A DNA stretch of 64,000 nucleotides from Nonomuraea thailandensis (GTDB lineage Bacteria; Actinomycetota; Actinomycetes; Streptosporangiales; Streptosporangiaceae). How positions within the stretch are numbered: position 1 is the stretch's first letter; the number at the start of each line of letters is the position of its first letter. The notes under the pieces were generated by a model. It was given only the letters and a program-made list of their open reading frames with translations. It was not told the origin of the DNA and searched no databases. This document shows, piece by piece, positions 23,615-31,631 of the stretch. The position numbers and the translations under genes are program-made. The DNA lies in NCBI RefSeq assembly GCF_024172165.1, contig NZ_JAMZEB010000002.1:9026501-9090500 (forward strand), read 5' to 3'.

Positions 23615-24541
23615 CTAGACGAGAACGTGCTCTCGGCTCTCCTGAGGCGAGCCCGCGCCGTGCCTGCGCGTGAAGAGCCACATCCGGTAGACAAGGAAGA
23701 CCTCGTTGGCGAGCAGCAGGAGCCCCGACAGCGCGGCGAGCGGGATCAGCGCCCATGCCCCCGCTATGGGCGCGATCACGAACACCGCCGCGTGGAACTC
23801 GATGCCGCTCACCAGGTGCGATCGCACGCGGTGCCGGGCCAGGAACCTGTTGAGCCGCCTGAAGAGCCGGAAGAAGGCGCGCGGCCGGGAGGTCCGCCCC
23901 AGCCCCGCCCGCTCGGACTCCTGACCGGGAAGGGGATCCGGCCCGGTGAGAGGGTCCGGGTGAAGCAGGGGATCCGGGCCGAGAAGGGGATCCGGGCCCA
24001 GGAGAGGATCCGGGCCCAGGAGAGGATCCGCATCCGCCAGGAGATCCGGCTCCTGACGCTCCTCCCTGACCGCCTCGCGCACGCGCTTCATCTGCGGCGC
24101 GTTGACGTACCTGAACAGGTCCAGGACCGCCACCGCCGCGCCGAGCACGACGTAGCTCACATCGCCGGTCAGCGCGTACTGCCCGTAGGCCAGGCCCCCC
24201 GCGCACAGCACCACCCTGATGCGATCGCCCACGTAGTCGAGCCAGAGACCGAACGGCGTCCCGGTGCCCTTGAGCCGGGCGATTTTGCCGTCCACGCAGT
24301 CGATCATGAAGCTCAGATAGAAGAAGCCTGCGCCTGCTATGAGGTGGTTCGCCGCGAAACAGGCGGCCGACACCATGCCGAGGACCAGTGAGAGCACCGT
24401 TAGTCCGTTGGGTGTCATCCGGGTGCGGTTGGCGACGGGAAGTGCGACCCGGCAGGCGACCGGGTCCACGAAATACACGGTCCACCAGGAGTCTCTCCGC
24501 TTGCGTGTCTCGTAGACGTCATCCAGCGAATAGGTCCTCAT
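23615..24541 (-). CDS. CDP-alcohol phosphatidyltransferase family membrane protein with repeat insertion
   Basis: 308 residues from ATG 24541; in-frame starts at 24553 and 24559 are possible. The diagnostic motif DGKIARLKGTGTPFGLWLDY followed by VGD matches DGx2ARx8Gx3Dx3D. Several membrane helices flank it. Such enzymes move a phospho-alcohol from a CDP-alcohol to an acceptor, giving phospholipids or inositol-phosphate sugars. Between the membrane helices is a repeated DPLLGP segment encoded by 18-bp repeats, absent from normal family members as far as I know. It sits between a glycosyltransferase 2 and a sulfotransferase gene, so a role in a glycan or lipid anchor is plausible. Confidence 0.85.
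   Translation of the reverse strand: MRTYSLDDVYETRKRRDSWWTVYFVDPVACRVALPVANRTRMTPNGLTVLSLVLGMVSAACFAANHLIAGAGFFYLSFMIDCVDGKIARLKGTGTPFGLWLDYVGDRIRVVLCAGGLAYGQYALTGDVSYVVLGAAVAVLDLFRYVNAPQMKRVREAVREERQEPDLLADADPLLGPDPLLGPDPLLGPDPLLHPDPLTGPDPLPGQESERAGLGRTSRPRAFFRLFRRLNRFLARHRVRSHLVSGIEFHAAVFVIAPIAGAWALIPLAALSGLLLLANEVFLVYRMWLFTRRHGAGSPQESREHVLV
23934..24059 (-). repeat. Seven 18-bp in-frame repeats (GGATCCGGG-type), encoding PDPLLG
   Basis: Copies begin at 23934, 23952, 23970, 23988, 24006, 24024 and 24042, an exact 18-bp period. Five copies contain the palindrome GGATCC; the copies at 23952 and 24042 vary by one base. Translation on the minus strand gives repeating PDPLLG hexapeptides in a loop of the CDP-alcohol phosphotransferase. 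The period is a multiple of three, so copy changes keep the frame. Confidence 0.92.
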
Positions 24542-24589
24542 GCCTCCCAGCATGACCACGCGACGCGCCGGAACGATTACTGTCTGGAA

Positions 24590-26032
24590 CTACTGGGGGA
24601 TGTCCATGCCGCTTCTTGACCAACCCGGCACGGAGAACCGCCACACGGCGCCGCCCGTGGCGTCCCTGCACCAGTTCTTGAGGACGAGCCCGCGCATCTC
24701 GGCCCGCACCTGGAGCTTCCAGGGGCCGCCGCCCTCCAGCCGGTGCGGATCGACGGCGGCCACGACGCCGTAGCGGCCGCGACGCCGCGTCTCCAGGGGG
24801 ACCCGGCGACGGCCGTCGCTGAGCCACAGGCCGACCTTGGGGACCTTGCGATCGACGCGGTGGATGCCCACGTACGCGCGCAGGCGGTACTCGGCGCCGG
24901 TCCACTCGCACGACTCGACCCTGGCGATCAGCTTGAGCTCCTCGCGGGCGTCGAACACCTCGTCGGGGATGCGCAGGCGGCGGTCGCGGAAGAAGGGGTA
25001 GTCGCCGTACCAGTTGGTGGTGCGCATCCCGCGCGGCACCACGCGCGTGACGTCCTCGCGCCCGCGCCGGAACTCGCGCACCGTGCGCAGCTCCGCGAGC
25101 AGGCCGCGCCTGAGCAGGTGCAGCTCCAGGCGGCGCAGCGACGGCGCGGAGCCCAGCACGTGCGGCCCCAGCGCGGCCAGCCACTCGTGCGCCAGCTCCA
25201 GCAGCGGCCCCGGATCCCCCTCGCAGTGCTCCAGCGCCTGGAACAGGAAGACGGTGTCCTTCTCCAGCACGAGCGCGTCGAAGCCGTCGAGCAGCTCGGG
25301 CGCCCGGTCGTCCAGGAAGGCGCGCACCGAGCGGATGGCCGCCAGCCGCTCGCCCAGGTTGGGCAGCTCGGAGCGGCGCTGGGTGATCGAGGTCTCCCCC
25401 TCCTCGCGCTTGCGCCAGTGGTAGACGACCTCGCCCACCATGTCCACGCTGGTCGCGAGCACGTGGGCCTGCATGGCGACCGGCACGTCCTCGTAGATGC
25501 CCGAGGGGAACGCCAGGCCGGCGCGCTCCCAGAAGTCGCGCCGGTAGACCTTGTTCCACACCGTGCGGTCCCTGACCAGCACCTGCTTGTCGGTGATGTG
25601 CGTGCACAGCTGCGGGCGCCTGAACACCTTCTCGTGCAGGATCGACTCCTCCAGCTCGCCGTCCAGCAGCCGCCGCACCGCGCCGCACGCCAGGTCGGAG
25701 CCGGTCTCGGAGAGCCTGCCGACGAGCAGCTCGTACGCCTCGGGCGGCACCACGTCGTCACCGTCGGCGAAGGCCAGGTACGAGCCCCGCGCCTGCCTGA
25801 TCCCCTGGTTGCGGGCCGGCCCCGGCCCCAGGTTGCGCTGGCCGATCAGCACGAAGCGGTCGTCCCTGGCCACGAAGTCCTCGGCGATGCGCCGGCTGCC
25901 GTCCACGGAGCCGTCGTCCACCAGCACCACCTCCAGGTCCTCCAGGGTCTGGGCGGCCAGTGACTTCAGGCACTCGGCGAGGTACGGCTCCACGTTGTAG
26001 ATCGGGACGATGACGCTGAGCAGGGGGATCAT
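24590..26032 (-). CDS. Glycosyltransferase family 2 with long C-terminal extension
   Basis: 480 residues. The N-terminal GT-A domain begins LLSVIVPIYNVEPYLAECLK and has VLVDDGSVDGS and the DxD motif FADGDDVVP. WNKVYRRDFWERAGLAFP is typical of polymer-associated GT2 enzymes. The last about 150 residues (from FDAREELKLIARVESCEW) look like a beta-sandwich, as in the similar 628-residue protein at 31632-33518, and may bind glycan. ATG 26032 is clear. The 159 bases to the divergent pseH gene carry AT-rich patches and presumably both promoters. Confidence 0.88.
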   Translation of the reverse strand: MIPLLSVIVPIYNVEPYLAECLKSLAAQTLEDLEVVLVDDGSVDGSRRIAEDFVARDDRFVLIGQRNLGPGPARNQGIRQARGSYLAFADGDDVVPPEAYELLVGRLSETGSDLACGAVRRLLDGELEESILHEKVFRRPQLCTHITDKQVLVRDRTVWNKVYRRDFWERAGLAFPSGIYEDVPVAMQAHVLATSVDMVGEVVYHWRKREEGETSITQRRSELPNLGERLAAIRSVRAFLDDRAPELLDGFDALVLEKDTVFLFQALEHCEGDPGPLLELAHEWLAALGPHVLGSAPSLRRLELHLLRRGLLAELRTVREFRRGREDVTRVVPRGMRTTNWYGDYPFFRDRRLRIPDEVFDAREELKLIARVESCEWTGAEYRLRAYVGIHRVDRKVPKVGLWLSDGRRRVPLETRRRGRYGVVAAVDPHRLEGGGPWKLQVRAEMRGLVLKNWCRDATGGAVWRFSVPGWSRSGMDIPQ

Positions 26033-26191
26033 GCCGGATTCGCTCCTTGGCTCGGTACCGGTTCGAGGGCAGCATGCCTCGGTGGCCGACCGGATTCCGT
26101 GTCCGATGACTGTCCCTGATGAGCTCTTTACCGGACGCGTAATCCGCTACGTTGTGCAAGAGATCAATGACAAAGAGTAAGGGGGCCGACG

Positions 26192-26683
26192 GTGTTGAGG
26201 GAGGTCCAGGGCGATGACCTGGCGGACATGCGCCGTTGGCGCAACCATCCGCGCGTGCGCGCCGCCAGCTTCACCACGCACGAGATCACGGAGGACGAGC
26301 ATCTGCGCTGGTGGGCGGCCGTCCGCACCGACCCCGGCAGGCGGGTCCTGATCTACGACCACCACGGCGTCGCCACGGGGGTGGTGACCTACTCCGACCT
26401 CACGCCCGAGAGCGCCACCTGGGGTTACTACCTCGACCTGGCCACGCTGGAGCGGCAGGGCAGCCTGCTGCGGGCCTGGATCGGGCTGGAGCGGGCGGCT
26501 GTGGGGCACGCCTTCGGCCCGCTCGGGCTGCGCAGGCTGCGCGGCGAGGTGCTCGACGGCAACGAGCCGGTCATGCGGCTGCACAGGCGGTTCGGGTTCG
26601 TCGAGGTGGGCCGGCGCAAGCAGGTCGTGGACGGGGTGACGCGCGACGCCGTGACCTTCGAGATCAGGAAGGAAGAAGGATGA
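26192..26683 (+). CDS. pseH: GNAT N-acetyltransferase, PseH-like (pseudaminic acid pathway)
   Basis: 163 residues with a GNAT fold: LREVQGDDLADMRRWRNHPR at the N-terminus, and HAFGPLGLRRLRGEVLDGNE followed by MRLHRRFGFVEVGRR, the core acetyl-CoA-binding and acceptor-side pattern of PseH/RimJ-like sugar N-acetyltransferases. PseH acetylates the 4-amino group of UDP-4-amino-4,6-dideoxy-AltNAc. The pathway role is inferred mainly because its stop overlaps pseI (ATGA) and all other pse genes are nearby. GTG 26192 has AAGGGGG upstream. Given the acyl module at 36-41 kb, an acyl group other than acetyl is possible. Confidence 0.82.
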   Translation: MLREVQGDDLADMRRWRNHPRVRAASFTTHEITEDEHLRWWAAVRTDPGRRVLIYDHHGVATGVVTYSDLTPESATWGYYLDLATLERQGSLLRAWIGLERAAVGHAFGPLGLRRLRGEVLDGNEPVMRLHRRFGFVEVGRRKQVVDGVTRDAVTFEIRKEEG

Positions 26684-27723
26684 TCTCCATCGGAGGACGG
26701 GCGATCGGGCCGGGACATCCGCCGTTCGTCGTGGCCGAGCTGTCCGGCAACCACAACGGCGACCTGGAGCGGGCGCTGGCCATCGTGGACGCGGTGGCCG
26801 ACGCGGGGGCGCACGCGCTGAAGCTGCAGACGTACACGCCCGACACGCTGACCATCGACTGCGACGCCCCGCCGTTCCGGCTGGGCGAGGAGCACGAGCT
26901 GTGGGGCGGGGAGAGCCTCTACCGGCTCTTCGAGCGGGCGCACACGCCGTGGGCGTGGCACGAGCCGATCTTCGCGCGGGCGCGGGAGCGGGGGCTGGCG
27001 GCGTTCTCGGCGCCGTTCGACCCGACGGCGGTCGAGCTGCTGGAGAAGCTGGGCGTGCCGGCGTACAAGATCGCCTCTTCGGAGATCGTGGACCTGCCGC
27101 TGATCCGGCTGGCGGCCGGCACGGGCAAGCCGCTGATCATCTCCACCGGGATGGCCACCGTCTCCGAGATCGAGGCGGCGGTGTCGGCGGCCCGGGGGGC
27201 CGGGTGCACGCAGCTCGCCGTGCTGTCGTGCACGGCGTCCTACCCCGCCAGCCCGTCGGAGAGCAACCTGCGCGCGCTGCCGCTGCTGGCCGCGATCACG
27301 GGCGAGGTCGTGGGGCTGTCCGACCACACGCCCGGGCTCGGCGCCGCGCTGGCGGCGGTGGCGCTGGGAGCCTGTGTGATCGAGAAGCACGTCACCCTGT
27401 CACGGGCCGACGGCGGGGTGGACTCGGCCTTCTCGCTGGAGCCGGCCGAGCTGGCGGCACTGGTGGTGGAGAGCGAGCGGGCCTGGGAGTCGCTGGGCGA
27501 GGTGGCGATCGGGCCGCGGCCGTCCGAGCGGGAGGGGCTGCGCTTCCGCCGCTCTCTGTACGTGGTGCGCGACGTGAGCGCGGGCGAGCCCGTGACGCCG
27601 GAGAACGTCCGCTCGATCCGGCCCGCCGGCGGCCTGCCTCCCGACTCCGCCGCGACGGTCATGGGGCGGCGGTTCACCCGCGACGTCCCCTTCGGCACGC
27701 CGCTGACCTGGGATCTGATCTAG
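26680..27723 (+). CDS. pseI: Pseudaminic acid synthase (NeuB/PseI family)
   Basis: 347 residues. A TIM-barrel NeuB domain runs to about residue 280: FVVAELSGNHNGDLERALAI, ALKLQTYTPDTLT, KIASSEIVDLPLI, LSCTASYPASPSE, SDHTPG and EKHVTLSRADGGVDSAFSLE. A C-terminal SAF antifreeze-like domain follows (RRSLYVVRDVSAGEPVTPEN). ELSGNHN and the TYTPDTLT stretch favour PseI over sialic or legionaminic acid synthases. It condenses 6-deoxy-AltdiNAc with phosphoenolpyruvate. Its TAG stop shares the CTAG at 27720-27723 with convergent pseG. Confidence 0.93.
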   Translation: MISIGGRAIGPGHPPFVVAELSGNHNGDLERALAIVDAVADAGAHALKLQTYTPDTLTIDCDAPPFRLGEEHELWGGESLYRLFERAHTPWAWHEPIFARARERGLAAFSAPFDPTAVELLEKLGVPAYKIASSEIVDLPLIRLAAGTGKPLIISTGMATVSEIEAAVSAARGAGCTQLAVLSCTASYPASPSESNLRALPLLAAITGEVVGLSDHTPGLGAALAAVALGACVIEKHVTLSRADGGVDSAFSLEPAELAALVVESERAWESLGEVAIGPRPSEREGLRFRRSLYVVRDVSAGEPVTPENVRSIRPAGGLPPDSAATVMGRRFTRDVPFGTPLTWDLI

Positions 27724-28700
27724 CAGATCCCGAGCAGGGCGTCGGCGACGCGTTCGCGGCCCCTGCCGTCCACCAGGCCGCTCCCCCGACGGCCGTGCTC
27801 CTCGCGGGCGGCGGGGTCGGCGAGCAGGCGGGCCAGCAGGCCGGTCGCCGCCGGGTCCGCCGCGCGCCCGAGCCCGGCCGCCGCGCCCCTGCCCACCAGC
27901 TCCTCGTAGCCGATGAGCTGGTTGTCGGCGACCCAGGTCAGCGCCGTCGGGACGCCCAGGTAGAGCAGCTCCCAGACGGCCGATCCGGCCGCCGTGACGA
28001 CCAGGTCGGCCGCGGCCATCAGCTCGGGCAGCCGGTCCGTCGGCGGGATGACGGTGATCGGCCCGCCCGCCTCGAACGGGGCCGGGCTGACGACCGTGCC
28101 GAGGAAGGGCCGCCCGGTGGCGTTGAGCGCCCGCGCCCACGCCGGGGCGACGCCGCCGCTGTCCGTGCCGCCGAAGAAGCACAGCACCCTGGGCACCGTG
28201 CTCCCGCCCGGGGCCGCCCTGGTGCGCCGGCGCACGCTGTCGCGCAGCAGCGCGTACCGGGCTCCGGCCAGCCGCCTGGCGGGCAGCGGGAAGGGCCGCC
28301 GCTCGGCGCCGAGGTTCTGGTCGAGGTAGAGGTCGGCCTCCTGGCCGAGCGGATCGCCGTCGATCAGGGCCAGCACCGCGAACCGGGCCTCGCGCAGCAC
28401 CGCCCCGGTCCGCGCGGGCAGGTCGTAGGAGTCGAGCACCACGGCGTCCAGGCGCAGCTCGCAGGCCAGCGCGGCCAGCCTGTCGGGCTCGCGCGGCGCC
28501 GGCACCAGCGGGAAGCCGCGCTCGCGGAGCTGCGCCCGCGCCCACGCCGAGCCGCAGATCTCGCCGAGGAAGACCACCCCGGCGCCCCGCGCGCACAGCT
28601 CCTCGGCCAGTGCCACGCAGCGCACCAGATGCCCGACCCCGCTCCTCACCCCGGCATCGCAGCGCAGGCCCACCCGCGCGGGGCGTGCCGGGCCGGTCAC
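27720..28700 (-). CDS. pseG: UDP-2,4-diacetamido-2,4,6-trideoxy-beta-L-altropyranose hydrolase
   Basis: 326 residues from GTG 28700, which overlaps the pseF stop. The N-terminal GVRSGVGHLVRCVALAEEL is the GxGHxxR motif of PseG/MurG-like GT-B hydrolases. RVLCFFGGTDSGGVAPAW and the late VTAAGSAVWELLYLGVPTAL match PseG rather than MurG. It removes UDP from the altrose derivative before condensation by PseI. Co-directional with pseF and convergent with pseI, with 4-base stop overlap. The frame stays open upstream through pseF in another frame, but the GTG start is fixed by the motif position. Confidence 0.9.
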   Translation of the reverse strand: MTGPARPARVGLRCDAGVRSGVGHLVRCVALAEELCARGAGVVFLGEICGSAWARAQLRERGFPLVPAPREPDRLAALACELRLDAVVLDSYDLPARTGAVLREARFAVLALIDGDPLGQEADLYLDQNLGAERRPFPLPARRLAGARYALLRDSVRRRTRAAPGGSTVPRVLCFFGGTDSGGVAPAWARALNATGRPFLGTVVSPAPFEAGGPITVIPPTDRLPELMAAADLVVTAAGSAVWELLYLGVPTALTWVADNQLIGYEELVGRGAAAGLGRAADPAATGLLARLLADPAAREEHGRRGSGLVDGRGRERVADALLGIC

Positions 28701-29425
28701 GCGTCCTGCAGGGCCTTCTGCCGCACGTGCGCGTTGAGCCCGCACACCTCGGGCCGCTCGCGCAGCCAGCCCACCAGGGTCCTGACCGGCACGCACCGGT
28801 CGCCCAGCTCGGCCACCACCGCCGAGATGAGCCGCCAGTCGTCCTCGGTGTCGAGCGTGACCCGCAGGTCGTCGGCGGCGGGCCGGTAGGCGAGCCCGAG
28901 CAGCCGCGCCTCGCCCGGCTGCTCGTAGAGGTAGGAGGTGACGTGCGTGCGGTGGTAGCCGGTGGCCTCGGCGTCGGCGCGGGCGAAGGCTGCGCGGCTC
29001 GCTAGCTCCACGTCGACACCGCGCGGCAGCGTACGCGCCAAACTGGTGCTCAGGTAGTCGAGCCCGGGCACGGCGCGGAAGACCAGCGCCGCCTCCCTGA
29101 TCACCTCCGGGTCCAGCAGCGGGCAGTCGGCGGTGAACCGCATGACGGCGTCCCACCGCCGCCCCGCCAGCGCCTGCGCGAACCGGGTCAGCACGTCGTC
29201 GACGGGCCCCCGGTGGCAGGCGACGCCCAGCCGGTGGCACTCGGCCACGACCGCGTCGTCGGCCGGCTCGGTGGTGGTGGCCACGACGAGGTCGTCCAGC
29301 GCTCCCGCTTCACGCGCGGCGCGGACCACCCAGCCCAGCACAGAGCGGCCGCCCAGCTCTCGCAGCACCTTTCCGGGTAGACGGGTTGAGCCCATACGGG
29401 CCTGAACAATTCCGACAATACGCAC
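28697..29425 (-). CDS. pseF: Pseudaminic acid cytidylyltransferase
   Basis: 242 residues from GTG 29425. The N-terminal nucleotide-binding motif VGIVQARMGSTRLPGKVLRE is diagnostic of the spsF/PseF cytidylyltransferase family. RFTADCPLLDPEVI supplies the metal-binding Asp, and DLRVTLDTEDDW is also typical. It activates pseudaminic acid to CMP-Pse5Ac7Ac for glycosyl transfer. Diverges from pseB across 104 bases. Confidence 0.88.
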   Translation of the reverse strand: MRIVGIVQARMGSTRLPGKVLRELGGRSVLGWVVRAAREAGALDDLVVATTTEPADDAVVAECHRLGVACHRGPVDDVLTRFAQALAGRRWDAVMRFTADCPLLDPEVIREAALVFRAVPGLDYLSTSLARTLPRGVDVELASRAAFARADAEATGYHRTHVTSYLYEQPGEARLLGLAYRPAADDLRVTLDTEDDWRLISAVVAELGDRCVPVRTLVGWLRERPEVCGLNAHVRQKALQDA

Positions 29426-29529
29426 CGAAGCCCCATTCCCCCGTGTGACAGCGCGTGATTATCCGATCGCGCTATGCTACCGCCTGCCACGACGACTACA
29501 GCGCGTAAAGCGCGAATCCAGGGGGCCAC
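29426..29529. promoter_or_regulatory. Divergent promoter region between pseF and pseB
   Basis: 104 bases separate the two starts, with an AT-richer centre (GATTATCCGATCGCGCTATGCTACC near 29456-29480). CTATGCTAC could hold a -10 element for pseB, but no convincing -35 is seen. The region presumably drives both halves of the pse genes. Confidence 0.4.
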
Positions 29530-30507
29530 GTGAGCATTCTCAGTGGATCGTCGATTCTGATCACCGGAGGAACGGGGTCCTTCGGCAAGGCGTTCATCCG
29601 CCACGCGCTCGACTCACTCGCGGTCCGGCGCCTGGTGGTCTTCTCCCGCGACGAGCTCAAGCAGTACGAGGCCAGGCAGCTCTTCGGCGACGACGAGCGG
29701 CTGCGCTGGTTCATCGGCGACATCCGCGACCGCGACCGGCTCACCCGCGCCATGCACGGCGTCGACCACGTCGTGCACGCCGCCGCGCTCAAGCAGGTCG
29801 ACACCGCCGAGTACAACCCGTTCGAGTACGTCCGCACCAACGTGGCCGGCTCGCAGAACGTCGTGGAGGCCGCCATCGACTGCGGCGTGCGCAAGGTCGT
29901 CGCGCTCTCCACCGACAAGGCGTCCAGCCCGATCAACCTCTACGGCGCCACGAAGCTGGTCGCCGACAAGCTCTTCGTCTCGGCCAACCACTACGCCGCC
30001 GCCCACGAGACCCGCTTCTCCGTGGTCCGCTACGGCAACGTCGTCGGCAGCAGGGGCTCGGTGATCCCCCTGTTCCAGCGGCTCGCGCAGCAGGGCAGCA
30101 GCCTGCCGATCACCGACAAGCGCATGACCAGGTTCTGGATCACGCTGGAGCAGGCGGTCAGGTTCGTGGTCGACTCCTTCGACCTCATGCAGGGCGGCGA
30201 GCTGTACGTGCCGCGCATCCCCAGCATGCGCATCACCGACCTGGCCGAGGCGCTGGCCCCCAGCAGCTCGATCTACGAGATCGGCGTCCGGCCCGGCGAG
30301 AAGCTGCACGAGGAGATGATCGGCCCCGACGACGGCCGCAGGACGCTGCGCCTGGAAGACCGCTTCGTCGTCCAGCCCACGATCGCGACCTGGGGTTACG
30401 CGCCACCGCACACCGGCGAGCTGCTGCCGGAGGGCTTCTCCTACCGCTCCGACACCAACGAGCAGTGGCTGTCGGTCGACGACCTGCGCGACATGGTGGC
30501 CGGCTGA
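29530..30507 (+). CDS. pseB: UDP-N-acetylglucosamine 4,6-dehydratase (inverting)
   Basis: 325 residues. The NAD(P) motif ILITGGTGSFGKAFI covers the glycine-rich loop at residues 13-19. The catalytic stretch ALSTDKASSPINLYGATK carries the Asp/Lys plus Tyr/Lys pairs characteristic of PseB/FlaA1 short-chain dehydratases, and the length is standard. It starts the pathway by converting UDP-GlcNAc to the 4-keto-6-deoxy-AltNAc intermediate. GTG 29530 starts MSILSGSSILITGG, with CAGGGGG upstream. The stop overlaps the pseC ATG by one base. Confidence 0.94.
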   Translation: MSILSGSSILITGGTGSFGKAFIRHALDSLAVRRLVVFSRDELKQYEARQLFGDDERLRWFIGDIRDRDRLTRAMHGVDHVVHAAALKQVDTAEYNPFEYVRTNVAGSQNVVEAAIDCGVRKVVALSTDKASSPINLYGATKLVADKLFVSANHYAAAHETRFSVVRYGNVVGSRGSVIPLFQRLAQQGSSLPITDKRMTRFWITLEQAVRFVVDSFDLMQGGELYVPRIPSMRITDLAEALAPSSSIYEIGVRPGEKLHEEMIGPDDGRRTLRLEDRFVVQPTIATWGYAPPHTGELLPEGFSYRSDTNEQWLSVDDLRDMVAG

Positions 30508-31631
30508 TGCTGCCCTACGGCCGGCAGTCGATCGCGGAGTCCGACGTCGAGGCCGTCGCCGAGGTGCTGCGCGGCGACTGGCTGACGACCGGGCCCGCGG
30601 TCGGCCGGTTCGAGGCCGAGCTGGCCCGCTGGACGGGCGGCGTGCCGTGCGTGTCGGTCACGTCGGGCACCGCGGCGCTGCACGTCGCCTACGTGGCGGC
30701 CGGGGTCGGAGCGGGCGACGAGGTGGTCACCTCGCCGCTGACGTTCGTGGCCACGGCCGCCACGGCCGCCCTCCTCGGCGCCCGGGTGCGCTTCGCCGAC
30801 GTGCGGCCCGACACCGGCAACCTCGACCCCGACGCCGCCGCCGCGCTGGTCACCTCCAGGACCCGGGCCGTCACGGCGGTCGACTACGCCGGCCATCCCG
30901 CCGACTACGACGAGCTGCGGCAGGTCGCCTCCGAGGCCGGAGCCGTGCTCGTGGCCGACGCCGCCCACTCGATCGGGTCGGCGTACAAGGACCGGCAGGT
31001 GGGCTCGCTGGCCGACCTGACCACGTTCTCGTTCTTCCCGACCAAGACCGTGACGACGGCGGAGGGCGGCGCCGTGGCGGCGGCCGACCCCGAGTTGCTG
31101 CGGCGGGCCGCCCGGTTCCGGAACCACGGCCTGGTCAGGGAGCCCGCCGAGCAGCGCCACCCCGGCGAGGGCGGCTGGCACCAGGAGGTGCACGCGTTCG
31201 GGCTCAACTACCGGCTGCCCGACGTGCTGTGCGCGCTCGGCGTCAGCCAGTTGCGCAGGCTGGAGCGCTTCCGCGAGCGGCGGGCCGAGCTCGTCGAGCG
31301 GTACGACGCGATGCTGCGCCACGTGCCCGGGCTGACGCTGCCGGCCCAGCGCGCGTACGTGCGGCCGAGCTGGCACCTCTACCCGGTCAGGGTCGGTGAC
31401 GGGCGGCGGCGCGAGGTGTACGAGCGCATGCGGGCCGCCGGTATAGGGGTGCAGGTCAACTACGTGCCGGCCTACTGGCACCCGGTGTTCGAGGACCTCG
31501 GCTACCGGCGCGGCCTGTGCCCCCACGCCGAGGCGTACTACGCGCAGGAGCTGTCGCTGCCGCTGTTCCCCGGCCTGACCGACGCCCAGCAGGAGCACGT
31601 CGTGGAGACGCTGGCCGGCATCCTGCGGTAG
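30507..31631 (+). CDS. pseC: UDP-4-amino-4,6-dideoxy-N-acetyl-beta-L-altrosamine transaminase
   Basis: 374 residues. A DegT/DnrJ/EryC1 aminotransferase with the start MLPYGRQSIAESDVEAVAEV, as in PseC. VTSGTAALHVAY is the phosphate-binding site, and Lys180 in FFPTKTVTTAEGG is the PLP lysine. LNYRLPDVLCALGVSQLRRL is typical of sugar aminotransferases. It aminates the keto sugar from PseB using glutamate. Its TAG stop sits directly against the TAG stop of the convergent glycosyltransferase (TAGCTAG). Confidence 0.94.
   Translation: MLPYGRQSIAESDVEAVAEVLRGDWLTTGPAVGRFEAELARWTGGVPCVSVTSGTAALHVAYVAAGVGAGDEVVTSPLTFVATAATAALLGARVRFADVRPDTGNLDPDAAAALVTSRTRAVTAVDYAGHPADYDELRQVASEAGAVLVADAAHSIGSAYKDRQVGSLADLTTFSFFPTKTVTTAEGGAVAAADPELLRRAARFRNHGLVREPAEQRHPGEGGWHQEVHAFGLNYRLPDVLCALGVSQLRRLERFRERRAELVERYDAMLRHVPGLTLPAQRAYVRPSWHLYPVRVGDGRRREVYERMRAAGIGVQVNYVPAYWHPVFEDLGYRRGLCPHAEAYYAQELSLPLFPGLTDAQQEHVVETLAGILR

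Noticed and set aside
26041..26080. tRNA-like GGTTCGAGG segment
   Set aside because: There is no acceptor stem, anticodon arm or CCA-end pairing around it.
26680..27723. Sialic (NeuB) or legionaminic (NeuB2) acid synthase
   Set aside because: PseB, PseC, PseG and PseF partners are all present, and the motif style fits PseI.
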